DNA of 64,000 bases from Magnaporthiopsis rhizophila (Eukaryota > Ascomycota > Sordariomycetes > Magnaporthales > Magnaporthaceae). A model generated the notes under the pieces. It did not search any database and was not told where the DNA came from. It was given only the letters and a program-made list of their open reading frames with translations. The translations under genes were made by a program, and so were the position numbers. Positions 44,138 through 54,909 of the stretch are shown here, piece after piece. The stretch is from the NCBI GenBank assembly GCA_003049465.1, contig PYSS01000042.1:124001-188000 (forward strand), in the 5' to 3' direction. Position 1 is the stretch's first letter. Each line of letters opens with the position of its first letter.

Positions 44138-45166
44138 CTAATCCCACCCCCTCTCCCTGGCCCAATCACCCCCACCTAGTGCCGTGCCAAACTGGGCCCG
44201 CTTCTGCTCCTCCAGCTCACGCATGGCCCTCTCGAGCCTCCGCCGCTCGGCCAGCGTCGGGAACTCGGCGTCGTGGCCGACCAGGAAGCGGCCCGGGTGC
44301 ACGACGGCAAACACCAACAGGGCCAGCAGGACGGGGAGGGCGTCGAGCGCGTAGCCGTACTTTTCCGACCTGATACCGATAATGATGCTACTGCTCCGGC
44401 GGCTGCTCCGCGGCGTCAGGCTCACCCCGAGCTCGACGAGGCGGAACACGTCCCGCACGGTAAGCAGACACGCAACAGCCGCTAGCGCGTAATGGAGCAC
44501 CCGCCAGCTCCGCTTGACGGGCTCCGCGACGCCCGCGCCGTACCCGTGCCCGCGGTCTCTGTCGTAGCGGACCATGCGGACGGCGAAAAGGGCCATGAGC
44601 ACGACTAGCGACACGGTGGCGGCCTGGTGGAGCGACACTCCAGCGAGCTGGACCTTGACGCCTGTCTTGATTAGCTTGGTGTTTTTGGTAGTGGCAAAGG
44701 AAAGGATACCCCCGGAAAGCTGCAGCGCAAACGACACGACATCCATTCCCACCAGCACGTTGGACACGTGACCGGCGGGAATGCGCGCCACGGCGGCGCC
44801 TGGGGCGTAGAAGAGCACTTCTCGCGCGAACGTCATGTGCGCAAAGGCCGAGATCCAGAGCGGGGAGAGGCGGGCCAGCAGGGCGTGGCCGGCGAGCAGG
44901 GGGAGTGACGATGACGAGCCGTTGGCATAGTGGTGTTGTCCTGCAGCGGAGGCGGCAGCTGAACGTAATGCGTAGGCGGCGGCTTCGAGCACGGCGGCGG
45001 CGACGAGGACCCAGCTGTAGGTCTTGCGGGTGAAGATGGCGCTCACGGCGTGCAGGGCTGCGAAGAGGGCGAAGAGGACGGTGACGGATACTGCGGGGGC
45101 CAGGTCAATGGGGACGGAGACGGGGATGGGTAGGCGGGCGGCTGGCGGGATGCTGCTGAGGCCCAT
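44138..45166 (-). CDS. RTA1-like membrane protein
   Basis: Intronless, 342 residues from the ATG at 45166. The same frame stays open 96 codons farther up, but those codons have no family resemblance and are taken as leader. Seven helices can be followed. Family hallmarks are the AYALRSAA segment, SPLWISAFAHMTFAREV, GMDVVSFALQLSGG, the VRDVFRLVELG motif in helix 6 and the LLVFAVVHPG end of helix 7. RTA1/RSB1-like proteins in fungi are linked to resistance to amino-sterol-type drugs and to sphingoid base translocation at the plasma membrane. The substrate here is unknown. The C-terminal tail is charged and helical. Confidence 0.82.
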   Translation of the reverse strand: MGLSSIPPAARLPIPVSVPIDLAPAVSVTVLFALFAALHAVSAIFTRKTYSWVLVAAAVLEAAAYALRSAAASAAGQHHYANGSSSSLPLLAGHALLARLSPLWISAFAHMTFAREVLFYAPGAAVARIPAGHVSNVLVGMDVVSFALQLSGGILSFATTKNTKLIKTGVKVQLAGVSLHQAATVSLVVLMALFAVRMVRYDRDRGHGYGAGVAEPVKRSWRVLHYALAAVACLLTVRDVFRLVELGVSLTPRSSRRSSSIIIGIRSEKYGYALDALPVLLALLVFAVVHPGRFLVGHDAEFPTLAERRRLERAMRELEEQKRAQFGTALGGGDWARERGWD

Positions 45167-46303
45167 GGCTGGGGACGGGAGTAGGAGTTTCGGGACGTGA
45201 GGGTGCGGGAGGGGCAGATGGAGAAGAGCTGGTGGTGTTTGGATAGCAGCAGCTGAAAGAGGGTTCGGGAGGGGAGTGAGGACATGACCGCGTTGGTTAG
45301 CACGATGTAGATGGTTGTGGAGGAAGCATCGTCTCAGGCAAGGGCTAACATTAGCATTGTCGACGACGAGATTTGGAAAGGGAAAACGTGGACTTGAAGC
45401 CATCTTGATTAAAGAGTTCTCTGCATGTCTACTGTAAATGGTGTAAGTGAACAAGTAATCTCGTTACTATCGTCGTTTACTATGCCAACCGTGTTAGTGG
45501 GCGTGGAATCGTTTTACTAGATCTCTCGCATTTGCGTGCGGGATCTGGAGAAATTACCAGCTGACTGCGATGATCTTTGCTGCACTCGATAGTGATAGTA
45601 ATCAGATTGCATCGCTATCCGAGCTTAATTGTTGTGCTCCCGGAAGCTCAGCCCCCGAGCTGAACAGCTGAAGGCCTTGGTGCGACCGATCCTGATGCTT
45701 ATTCCTTTGCTGCGTCTTGGCGTGTGCTTTCTTCGGCAGGGAAGATCCCCACCATCATGACCACTGTTTGTTTTGCCCACTACGCTGGCCGTGTTTACTG
45801 GGAGATCCAGAGACCTTTACTGTCCTGGCAGCTGTCGATCAATACAAGAACATGTCGTCCGAACAATGGCTGCCACACTTGGACGATAACCACCATCGCA
45901 TCACGCTAACCAAGCGGCACGGCATTGCTCGCTTCTCCTTGGCACCAAGCTTCCACTGGCGACACTCTTCCACCACCACCAACAACAACAACAACAAACC
46001 ATCCGAGATGCCAGGCACCCGGAACATCAAGCCGACCATGTCAGCTGGGGCTAGAGCCAACCAGGGGAGACATAGCGCCAGGCGGCAGAGATTGCCAGAC
46101 AAGGCTGCAGCTGAGTTCCACGGCCTGCTCAGCCACCCCGTTGCCCACCAGACCTCTAGCCAAAGCCCGGACACTGACCTTGCTCCAAAAATAGCCCCCG
46201 CTTCAGATACCCGATAAACCCAGATCCTCGTCCCATATCGTCCGAAGCCCATAACCAAACCCGAGCCGCTGCACTGGCCAACCGCTCGCTCGGAGGTCGG
46301 ACA

Positions 46304-46329
46304 AGACGAGACGAGACGAGACGAGACGA
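46304..46329. repeat. (GACGA)n microsatellite
   Basis: About five tandem copies of the pentamer in the long intergenic region. Confidence 0.75.
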
Positions 46330-47498
46330 TGCCTTCATTTTAGGGCAGACTAACGCGCTCGCTCCTGCAGGCAGCGAAATTGGACCAAGCAGCCTCTGCC
46401 GCCCCCTGTCCCTTACCTCAGACCCCTCCCCGCCCGCGCACCTGATGTTTTTGATTTGCGACACCTGCTGGTTACTTCGGTGGTCCGGTTGAGGTTCCAT
46501 GCACCGACGCGGGGCCACGCATATCTAGGTTACATGGTCTTGTCGGCGCCACCGTCGCTTGTGCTGGGCCACGGCTTCACAGCACAGGAAAAGGACCAAC
46601 AACCACGCCAAGGAGGCGGCGGCGGGTTGACGTCGCAGAGTCGGAGGGAGGCTTCAACAGATCGTGGAGAAATTCACAAGTGTTTTTGTTTATTTTGCGG
46701 GTCGGAAAAACAAAGAGAGCTGCGCATCCCAATCGAACCGCCAGCAAGCCATGGCTTAGCTCCAATGTGGGTCCCGGTACCTGAATATTGGCGCCACAGC
46801 CAATCGACTTCGGCTCTGCGGGGCGTAATTGCTGGCTTGGCTGCAGGATCGCAGCAGTGGCTTGCGCGCCTGGCCTTACTGGAATGGCGGCTGTTCTGCC
46901 TGCTGCTGCCGCCGCTGTTGTTTTTGGTTGCCAGAAGCAGACAAGGGGGATCCACAAATGGGAAACTCTCCCCGTCTTTCGTAATCACACGCCCCCTCCA
47001 TTCTATTCTCGGCTTGGACATCAGCAATTCCGCAATTCCGAGCTCTGGTCGCAACCTGCATGGGAAATTTCCATTTGACATGTACGCCCCACCCCACGCC
47101 CCACGTCGCTTTTTCGTTGGACCGAAATCATCAACCTCTTTCCTCCTCCGACTGCCACTGCCGGCTCCATGCGTCGAGACCCGCCGTCAGGGCCACCACC
47201 CACTGCCTCCCCGCGCAGTAAGAGCGCGATGCTTCAGCCGCCCTGCTCACTATTCCGGCCAGTGCCATCTTACTGTTTGGGGCTGCGTGCTGCGTGCCAC
47301 ACCCTGTCTGCCTGCCTGCCCCTGCCCCTGGGTCTGGCCTCGGTCTAGGTCACACACCCTGCCTGCTGCTGCTCTCTGCGGCGTCTCGCCATGCCATGCA
47401 GTCAGTGCTGCATGATGTTTTACTGGGAAGTTAAAGTTGCTGGCTTCCGCCCGCTTTCCCATCCTCCGTCTGGATCATCTCCATCCATTCGCAACAAC

Positions 47499-47525
47499 AC
47501 ATCACATCACATCACATCACATCAC
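47499..47525. repeat. (ACATC)5 microsatellite
   Basis: Five tandem copies of ACATC, about 160 bp upstream of the bZIP-ankyrin start, likely in promoter or leader. Confidence 0.8.
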
Positions 47526-47683
47526 CAACGCCAACTCCGCCTCGACACACCAACATACTGGACAGATTAATGCTCCCGACCTGTCCCTAGTACTGGTATC
47601 GACTCGTGAATCTCCTTCCTTTTCCTTTGTCTTCTTTTCCTTTGTCTTTTCCTTTTCCTTTTGTCAGCAAACACTCTGCCTCA

Positions 47684-49271
47684 ATGGCTTCCTTCCAGGC
47701 CATGCCTCAGCAGCAGCAGCAGCACCACCAGCAGCAGTTCCAGCCCACCATGATCAACAACAGCAGGTCACAGAACATCTCGTATGCCGACCTCATGAAG
47801 CCCGACGAGGACTGGCGCGTGCTTCCCGACGCCGCCGAGCGGAGGAAGATCCAGAACAGGCTGGCCCAGCGTGCCTACAGTACGTCAAACGTGATGAGAT
47901 GACTTCTCCTTCTCCCCGAGTGTCTGGCTCTAACAGCGTCCAGGGCGAAACATGCGTGACCGCACCAAGGAGCTCGAGAAGCTCAAGAAGGAGCTGGCCA
48001 AGCTCAAGGAGAACAAGGAGGCCGACCAGGGCCGCCTGTCGCCGCGCCTGACCCCGCCCGTGCAGCACCAGCAGATTCAGCGCCCGCCCATGCCCATCAT
48101 GGCCACGCCCGAGGACTTCCTCTTCGACGGCAGCGTGCAGGACGCCGGCATGGGCATGCCCGCCCCCCAGTGGGCCACCGAGCCCTTCCCGCAGGCCCAG
48201 TTCAACGACCAGGGCCTGCACATCGACCCGGCCTACTTCATCTCGGGAACCGACGCCTCGGCGCCCTCGCTCAAGCGCCGCCGCGCCGGCAGCGCCAACT
48301 CGGACGTCATGACGCCCTCGCGCCAGAACTCGGGCCTGTCGGTCGCCTCCTCGACCACCTTCCGCCCGGGCCACCAGCGCGCCCGCTCCCACACCCCGCT
48401 CTCGTCGCCGCCCATGGTCCAGCCGGCCACCCCGCCGCCCCAGCCCGCCGTCACCATGGCCGAGATGCAGCAGCAGGCCTCGCAGCTGCTCTCGCTCTCG
48501 CCATTCAACCTGGGCAACACTGACTCGCTGGGCCTGCCGCCCATGGACGCCAGCTCGCCGCCCTTCACGCTCGAGGGCTTCACCGACCCCATCCAGCCCG
48601 CCGGCACCGGCTTCGACCAGGGCCTGTGGACGCCGCCCATGCCCGGCAGCAGCGGCAGCCTGTACGGCTCGTTCCTGACCCCGCCCACCACCGACGGCGC
48701 CGCCTCGCCGCCGTGGCAGCAGTCGACGCCCTCGACCATGCGCAGCGAGGCCATGGGCCGCTCCCGCAGCGCCAGCGCCTCGACGGGCAGCCGCAGCTCG
48801 CCCTTCTCGTCTGCCACCAGCCAGTTCTCCAACGGCTCGCCCAATCTGAAGCCCGCCTCTATCGGCCTGGACCTGAACCTGAACCTGGACGGCAACAATG
48901 GCGGCTGCGCCGACATGGACGGCAACAACAACGCAGGCAGCAACACTGACAGCAACATCAACACCAACTCTGCCGACCTCCCCGCCGCCCCGCCCCAGCC
49001 CAACTCGACGCTGCTGCACCTCGCCGTCGCCGGCGGCCACATCCAGGTGCTCCAGCTGCTCCTGCAGCGCTGCGACGTGCCCATCAACGCGCGCGACGCG
49101 GCCGGCTATACGGCCCTGCAGCGCGCCGTCTGCGCCGGCCGCATGGAGATGGTAACGATGCTCCTCGAGGCCGGTGCCGACTTTAGCGCCGGTCGCCAGG
49201 ATGACGCCACCATTGAGCCCAACCAGATCGAGCCATCCAACGCCGACGAAGCCGCAGCCCCGGCCTCATAG
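47684..49271 (+). CDS. bZIP transcription factor with C-terminal ankyrin repeats
   Basis: Exons 47684-47879 and 47944-49271 (donor GTACGT, phase 1) give 507 residues. A Gln-rich start leads to the basic region at about 52-68 (ERRKIQNRLAQRAYRR, with Asn, Ala and Arg at DNA-contact positions) and a short leucine zipper at about 74-88. The intron splits the basic region, as in related fungal genes. The middle is Ser/Pro-rich. Two ankyrin repeats sit near 415-475 (STLLHLAVAGGHIQVLQLLL and DAAGYTALQRAVCAGRMEMVTMLLEAGAD). The bZIP-ankyrin combination is found in filamentous ascomycetes. Targets are unknown; it should act in the nucleus as a dimer. Confidence 0.88.
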
Positions 49272-51612
49272 GACAGAAGCTCTCCCGGAGCTCGACGTCA
49301 TCCTTGTACGCTGTGTGATTTCTTTACTGTCTTCCCTTGGCAAACTCATGCGTTAGTCGGCGCATTCTCTTTTATTTCATTTACTCTCGAGTACCCATTT
49401 CTGCGTTTGATCTTTTCTTTTGCATAGCATTGCGATTGGAGCATTCAGGTGGTGTTTCTACTGGGCATGGCTGGCATTTCTTTTCTGGGTTTGGATTTTT
49501 TGTTCGGGTCTTATTCTTCTATTCTCTCGTTTTTGCCTTTTTAAGCATGGGCTGGTGTTAACAAATCATGGCAGCATTTACAGGATTGGCAGGCTTCGTT
49601 TTACAAAATACCATCGCATAGCATCTGGAGTATTGGGCAACATAATGAATCCACGTGGGAATCTTTTAATCACGTTTCATTGTCATTGTGATTTCTTTGA
49701 TGACTGGTGACTGTTTAATGCCGCGGATAGCCACCTCAGCCAGGGGTGCTCGGCCCGAGGAGGAAGCGGCTATTCTGACAATTTGATGCGCTGGACCGGT
49801 ATCGTCGCACTGGTGGCGGCGGCGAGGCCAGCAATTTGCGGTGGCTCGTCGAGGAGGCGGGGTCCGATTGGGCTCGGGTACGGGATACGGCAGGGTCTGT
49901 GTTAATCCCATTCCTCGCGTGCTTGCCCCTTCATTTCGTTATTCCGAGCATCAGAACATGACGGGCGCTAGCTTCTCACACCCGTCTTTGGGGCTATTCG
50001 TAAAAAGGCAAAGCTCAGCTGACGAGGAGGGGCGGCAAAGGCGGCGACAGGCCCCCTGCAAAACCCGCAAGCTAACGGGCGGCGTCAGCAATATTAGAGT
50101 GGATGTTTCCGATGTGGATTTCAAATAAAAACAGGAAAAACTCGCAGTTCTTTTGCTACATACGTTCAGAAAATGGACCAACAGACGGGACAATTATGGG
50201 CGAATACGGCGTAGCTCACCGAGCAAGGTGGACAAGCCCAGCAGCGTCGCATTTTACAAAACCAACGGATCAGGAAAGCACGGCTGTTGGTGCATGGATA
50301 CCTGGCAGAGGAGGGTGTGTCGCGTCGAGCCGAACGATCAGCGGAAGTAAAATAGATGGAATTTGATGGGCGGCTGCAGGGGGGGGNNNNNNNNNNNNNN
50401 GGGGGGGGGGTGTGCAGGTACGTGATTGGGTGGCCCAGGGCGACGGTTCGATTTGTGCCTGCACAAGTTTTGACGGGAGCACAAACTTCTGACGTGCCCA
50501 AGGCAAATGGAAGCCAGCTCGCGTGGCTTCCAGGAACAGATGGCTGGGCTCAGCTCCAGCCACGCCGCACCAGCCATCAGGAAAATTGGCTGGGCTTGAA
50601 CTGCGGGGAAGCTTCCATTGCTGCTAAAAATACACCTAGAATGTGTAAAGACCGAAAGAGTGGGGGTGCTAGGCAGAGAGAAACGCCCCACTGGACCTGC
50701 CCTTTCAACAGTAAGCGTGCGATCGCTTGCTTAGACCCAGCCTCAATCGCTGCTTTTCGATTTGTCTTCTCGACGGTTCCGTTCCTGAGCTGCACGGTTC
50801 TTGTACTCCAGCCACCTCGAGATCCTCCCACGTTGCTATTATCGGCGACGGTCTGGTATGTTGGCGCCGGAATCGTGGTTTTGCTAGGCTGATCTCGGGT
50901 GCATTACCCTTAGCAAGACCTACGTTGCTCAACCCAACTCACTAGCTGTCGCCCATCGAGTGATGAGTGACAATGACTTCCCCCAACGTCATGCAAGCGA
51001 GCCACATGGCACCGGCCCATGCACCCCGCACCTAGCTGTCACAGCTGGTGCTTACTGCGAGGCCCCCCTTCTCTCTGATCACATCAGGCCTGCTGGTTGG
51101 CTCACCACCACCGCCGCCACCACCGAGGCGAGCAGAGCCCCCTGGGTATGGCGGGCAGTGCTGTCGACTAGGCTGCCAAAAGTGAAAAGGCGCTTGGTAA
51201 CGGGGATGGGGACCAACGACGGCTGCTGCTATCTATATGCATGCACTACCGGCCTGGATGCTACCACGGCTGTCTTCTTTTCCCTTTTCCTCCTGCAAAT
51301 CCCCTTGGCCATGACGGGTCTCTGTTCCACAGCAGCAACAGATCACAAAACAGCGTTCTAACACCTTGGCCTTGTGGGACCCAGAAGCAACCTAACACCA
51401 ACTGTTACGTCTCGAACTGGGCCCCTGGTTTTTGCAAACGGCTCCACGTCCTTTGCTATATCTCCGCCTCTTTCCTATTATCTATCTTTGCGTCTTGACC
51501 CAAGAACACTCATTCATTCAGTGATCAGTACACACAAAACCACCGGGGTCACATTCCCCTGCCTTTCCTTGCTTCTTTCCTTCTGTCATCTCCATCAGCA
51601 TCATCAACAACA
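49272..51612. other. Long intergenic region with assembly gap, 2.3 kb
   Basis: No supported gene between the bZIP-ankyrin and FAS-beta-like genes. The T-rich first 300 bp suit a 3' UTR, and the C/T-rich last 150 bp suit a promoter leader. A poly-G run with a gap of 14 N lies in the middle. Confidence 0.5.
50379..50410. other. Assembly gap of 14 N inside a poly-G tract
   Basis: Eight G, fourteen N (50387-50400) and ten G. The sequence stops and resumes in the same homopolymer, so the gap is probably a misassembled or unreadable G-run, not missing unique DNA. Its true length is unknown. Confidence 0.9.
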
Positions 51613-54600
51613 ATGCAAAACGACATCCACGTCGTGGCGCTCGCTCAAGCCCAGGGCGAGCATGAGAGGCGAGAGCTCATCAGGGCACACTACGAAACAC
51701 AAGCAGCCACCGGCGCCATCGGGCCCAAGAACAGGTCGGCCCTCGTCAGGGCGCAGAGCAATGGGCAGGCCACGGTCCACGCCATCTTTGGCGGCCAGGG
51801 GAACCACGAGAACTACTTTGAAGACCTCAGGACCGCCTACAACACGTACCGGCCCCTCGTCGAGGACTTTGTCGCCCCGCTCGCCCGCACCCTGGTCGAG
51901 CTCTCGCTGGACCGCCGGGCCGCCGGCGAGTACCGCCACGGCCTCGACGTCCTGGCCTGGCTCCGGCACGAGAGCTGCACGCCTCCCGCCGAGTACCTCA
52001 ACACGGCGCCCGTCAGTTTTCCACTCGTAGGGCTCCTGCAGCTGGTCCAGCTCACGGCCGTCTTCGTCGGCCTGGGCTGCGGGCCCGAGGACCTGCCAGA
52101 CCTCTTCCGGGGCGGCTTCAGCGCCCACTCGCAGGGCGTCGTGGCCGCCGTGGCCGCTGCCGAGGCCACCAACTGGCTTGATTTTCAGGACGCCGCCCTC
52201 AAGGCCGTCACCATCCTGTTCTGGACCGGCGTCCGCTGCCAGCAGGCCTTCCTCGAAGACGACGAGAAGACGGCCTCGCCCATGCTCGCCATCAGCGGCC
52301 TGCCCCGCAACGACTTTGAGCGAGCCATCTCCGAGATCAACAGCTTCCTGGTTGAGGACGCCCGCATGGTGGTGTCGGTCGTCAACTCGAGCAGCGACTT
52401 TGTCGTCAGCGGGCCCCGCCAGACGCTTGTCGCCCTCGTCGACGCCCTCGAGACCATGACCGGGAGCGACTTGGCCGTGTTGTCTGGCCGACGCGTCCGC
52501 TTCCTTCCCGCCACCGTGCCCTGCAACAGCTTCCTCCTGGCCAACGCGGTGCCCATGATCGAGGAGGACCTGAAGGGCGTGACGGTCGAGTCCGCGTCAC
52601 TGAGGATCCCCATCAACGAGCACGTCGACGGCGTGGACCTGCGGGCGGCGTCGCACAACCTCGTGCCCACCATGATCCGCCTCATCACGTCTGAGCCCGT
52701 CGACTGGTCCCGCTCCGAGTTTGCGGGCATCACGCACGCCATCGACTTTGGCCCGGGCGGTTCCGTCGACGGTGCTGGCGTGTTCGTGCACCGCCTGAGC
52801 GCTGGTGTTGGCCCCCGCGTTCTGATCGCCAGCAGACTCGAGATGCCAGCCGACTCCGAGTTTGGCGCCATCACCGAGCTCTTTGACCATGCCGAGTCTC
52901 CCCTCACCCAGGACACCCGGGCCGGCCCGCCGCCCTGCACCGAGATGGTGGCCAGGTCGTTTCGCATCGGGTCCCTGACCGCCGACGAGCTCGGCGCTCT
53001 ACTCTCTAGCGGCGACGACGATTCCAGCAGTGGCTGGAGGAAGGCGCTCTTCTCGTCGCCCACCATCGTGCGGGATGGCGCCGTCGTGGCCAACCCGGTC
53101 CTCAAGCTGATATCGTCAGCAGCGGCCGGCACGGTCGAGATCGTCGAGGACCGGTTGTCGTTCCACCGAAACGGCGACCTCATCTTGTACGTGTCGCGCA
53201 GCTCCGACGACGACATCACCGTCATGCCCTTCACGTGGGTCACGGCCAACAACAACCTGATCTCGCTGGCCATGAAGTTCCAGTACGTCGCCGGCGACGC
53301 TCCCGTCGTGCGCGAGGTGACCGAGGACCGCGACCGGCGCGTCTACGACATGTACCGCCAGCTGTGGCTGCGCGACGTGGCCGACCGCGCCGCCACCGAG
53401 CAGGGGTCGCCCGAGACCAACGTGTTCGAGGCGTCCTTTGTCGTTGACCAGGCCCGCGTCGACGCCTTCAACCGCGTTTCCTCTGCCCGCCTGACACACG
53501 CCGGCCACGTGCCCATGGACTTCGCCATGGTGGCTGCCTGGAAGCCCATCTCGCAGGCGCTACTGCAGGATCCCGTCCAGGGCGACCTGCTCGGCCTCGC
53601 GCACCTGTCGAACAGCTACGAGGCGGCGCCCGGGGCTAGGTCTCTCGAGATTGGCGATGAGCTGCTGGCGCGCGCCTACGTGGCTTCCGTCGCCATCGAC
53701 GAGACCGGCAAGGCGGTCGAGGTGGCATGCCAGATTCTTCGTGGTGGTGATGTGGCCATGACGGTGCGGTCGCGGTTTCTGTTCCGCGGCCGCCACGACG
53801 ACGACTCGTCTGCAACCTTTTCCAGGGCCGTCGACGACCGGTACGAGGTGAAACTAGCGACGGCGGGCGACCAGGCCGTGCTCCTCTCGCAGCCCTGGTT
53901 CGGGCCGACGGGGTACCAGGACCTGGACGGGGCCACGCTCGAGTTCCGCGTCGGTACGCTCAACCGAGGCGGTGGGCTGTCGCACCAGACCACTGGCGAC
54001 GTGTTCCTGCGATCGCGCGACAACGGCGGCAGGCTCGTCCATATCGCCGCCATCTCCACCCACGACGAGGACACCAAGACCAACCCGGTCATCTCGTATC
54101 TCGTCCGCGCAGGCAAGCCGCTCAATCGCATTATGAAGAGCAACACCGACGAGGAGCCGTCCGCGTTTGGTCATACAACTACTGCAACTCTCAGCCTCGT
54201 CATCCCGGACCCGTGCACCAGCCAAGACCCCTCCCCCTCCACAGCCGTCAACCCGCGCCACAGCTCGCCCATGTTCGCGGCGCTCGTCGACCTGCCGGGA
54301 ACCATCGCCCGCGGCGTCTCGTGCGCCGCCGCGACGCGCAGCCTAGTCGAGGAACACATCACCGTCTCCGGTGGGAGCTGGGTCATGCGCCGCTTCGACG
54401 TCGACTTCACCGCGTCTGCCGCCTCCCTGCTCCCCGGCGACGAGCTGCGCGCCACTCTGTCGACAACGACGGACACGGCAACAGCCAGACGCACGATCCG
54501 CATCTCGGTCGCCAGCTCCTCGTCGGGGGCAACCGTGCTCACGGCCTCGGCTGTCGTCGAGAACCCGACCGCTGCTCTTCCCAAGTGCAGCAACAACAGC

Positions 54601-54909
54601 CCCATCGCAGCACCAGCGAGGAGCCCGACATTCCGGCGCCCGCGCATGGTGTCGTTTCGGCGGTCATTCTCTCGGAGCCGCTCGTCGTCGTCGTCGTCGT
54701 CCTCCTCCTCGTCGGATCACCACCACATGCCGCTGGTCAAGCCCCTGGACGGTTACGGCTTCGGGGACCCCGTCGTCGCCGTCGCCAGCGCGACGCCCAC
54801 CAGGGGCGACCGCTTCAGGGGCTCGTGGGACCGCTGGATGGGGAGGGTCGAGGCTGAGAGGACGCCGGGGTTCGGTATGGGTGGCGGGGCGGCTGTGATC
54901 CGCGTTTGA
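51613..54909 (+). CDS. Reduced FAS-beta-like protein: acyltransferase plus meander/dehydratase, no ER or MPT
   Basis: Intronless, 1098 residues. Residues 56-385 follow the acetyltransferase domain of fungal FAS beta: FGGQG at 59-63, SAHSQG with nucleophile Ser173, and HAIDFGPGG closing the domain. The enoyl reductase expected next is absent. The chain goes straight to the FAS meander sheet (WRKALFSSPTIV, about 475-500). The first hot-dog follows (about 600-735, VPMDFAMVAAWKPI and LAHLSNSY), then the second (about 850-990). It stops where the malonyl/palmitoyl transferase would begin, with a Ser-rich tail. Key positions differ: Asn305 sits where FAS has the His of PFHS, Ala878 where the dehydratase has the Asp of GDxNPxH (His883 kept), and Arg900 where THG has His. 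These comparisons rest on remembered motifs. The role is unknown. No FAS alpha gene is in the window. Confidence 0.85.
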   Translation: MQNDIHVVALAQAQGEHERRELIRAHYETQAATGAIGPKNRSALVRAQSNGQATVHAIFGGQGNHENYFEDLRTAYNTYRPLVEDFVAPLARTLVELSLDRRAAGEYRHGLDVLAWLRHESCTPPAEYLNTAPVSFPLVGLLQLVQLTAVFVGLGCGPEDLPDLFRGGFSAHSQGVVAAVAAAEATNWLDFQDAALKAVTILFWTGVRCQQAFLEDDEKTASPMLAISGLPRNDFERAISEINSFLVEDARMVVSVVNSSSDFVVSGPRQTLVALVDALETMTGSDLAVLSGRRVRFLPATVPCNSFLLANAVPMIEEDLKGVTVESASLRIPINEHVDGVDLRAASHNLVPTMIRLITSEPVDWSRSEFAGITHAIDFGPGGSVDGAGVFVHRLSAGVGPRVLIASRLEMPADSEFGAITELFDHAESPLTQDTRAGPPPCTEMVARSFRIGSLTADELGALLSSGDDDSSSGWRKALFSSPTIVRDGAVVANPVLKLISSAAAGTVEIVEDRLSFHRNGDLILYVSRSSDDDITVMPFTWVTANNNLISLAMKFQYVAGDAPVVREVTEDRDRRVYDMYRQLWLRDVADRAATEQGSPETNVFEASFVVDQARVDAFNRVSSARLTHAGHVPMDFAMVAAWKPISQALLQDPVQGDLLGLAHLSNSYEAAPGARSLEIGDELLARAYVASVAIDETGKAVEVACQILRGGDVAMTVRSRFLFRGRHDDDSSATFSRAVDDRYEVKLATAGDQAVLLSQPWFGPTGYQDLDGATLEFRVGTLNRGGGLSHQTTGDVFLRSRDNGGRLVHIAAISTHDEDTKTNPVISYLVRAGKPLNRIMKSNTDEEPSAFGHTTTATLSLVIPDPCTSQDPSPSTAVNPRHSSPMFAALVDLPGTIARGVSCAAATRSLVEEHITVSGGSWVMRRFDVDFTASAASLLPGDELRATLSTTTDTATARRTIRISVASSSSGATVLTASAVVENPTAALPKCSNNSPIAAPARSPTFRRPRMVSFRRSFSRSRSSSSSSSSSSSDHHHMPLVKPLDGYGFGDPVVAVASATPTRGDRFRGSWDRWMGRVEAERTPGFGMGGGAAVIRV

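Larger units (their letters stand above)
45167..47683. other. Long divergent intergenic region, 2.5 kb
   Basis: No supported gene between the RTA1-like and bZIP-ankyrin starts. It holds two pentanucleotide repeats (46304-46329 and 47499-47525) and a C/T-rich block at 47618-47665 that belongs to the leader of the bZIP gene. Open frames at 45717-46217 and 46456-47415 lack coding character. Confidence 0.5.

Noticed and set aside
45167..45454. N-terminal 96-codon extension of the RTA1-like protein
   Set aside because: In frame but Pro/Leu/His-rich without family resemblance; the ATG at 45166 sits directly before the first helix.
46456..47415. 319-codon plus-strand frame in the long intergenic region
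   Set aside because: No domain, no bias toward GC-rich third positions, and it runs through the likely promoter of the bZIP gene.
47793..49040. 415-codon open frame antisense to the bZIP-ankyrin gene
   Set aside because: A shadow of GC-rich codons; composition is Gly/Arg/Val-heavy without motifs.
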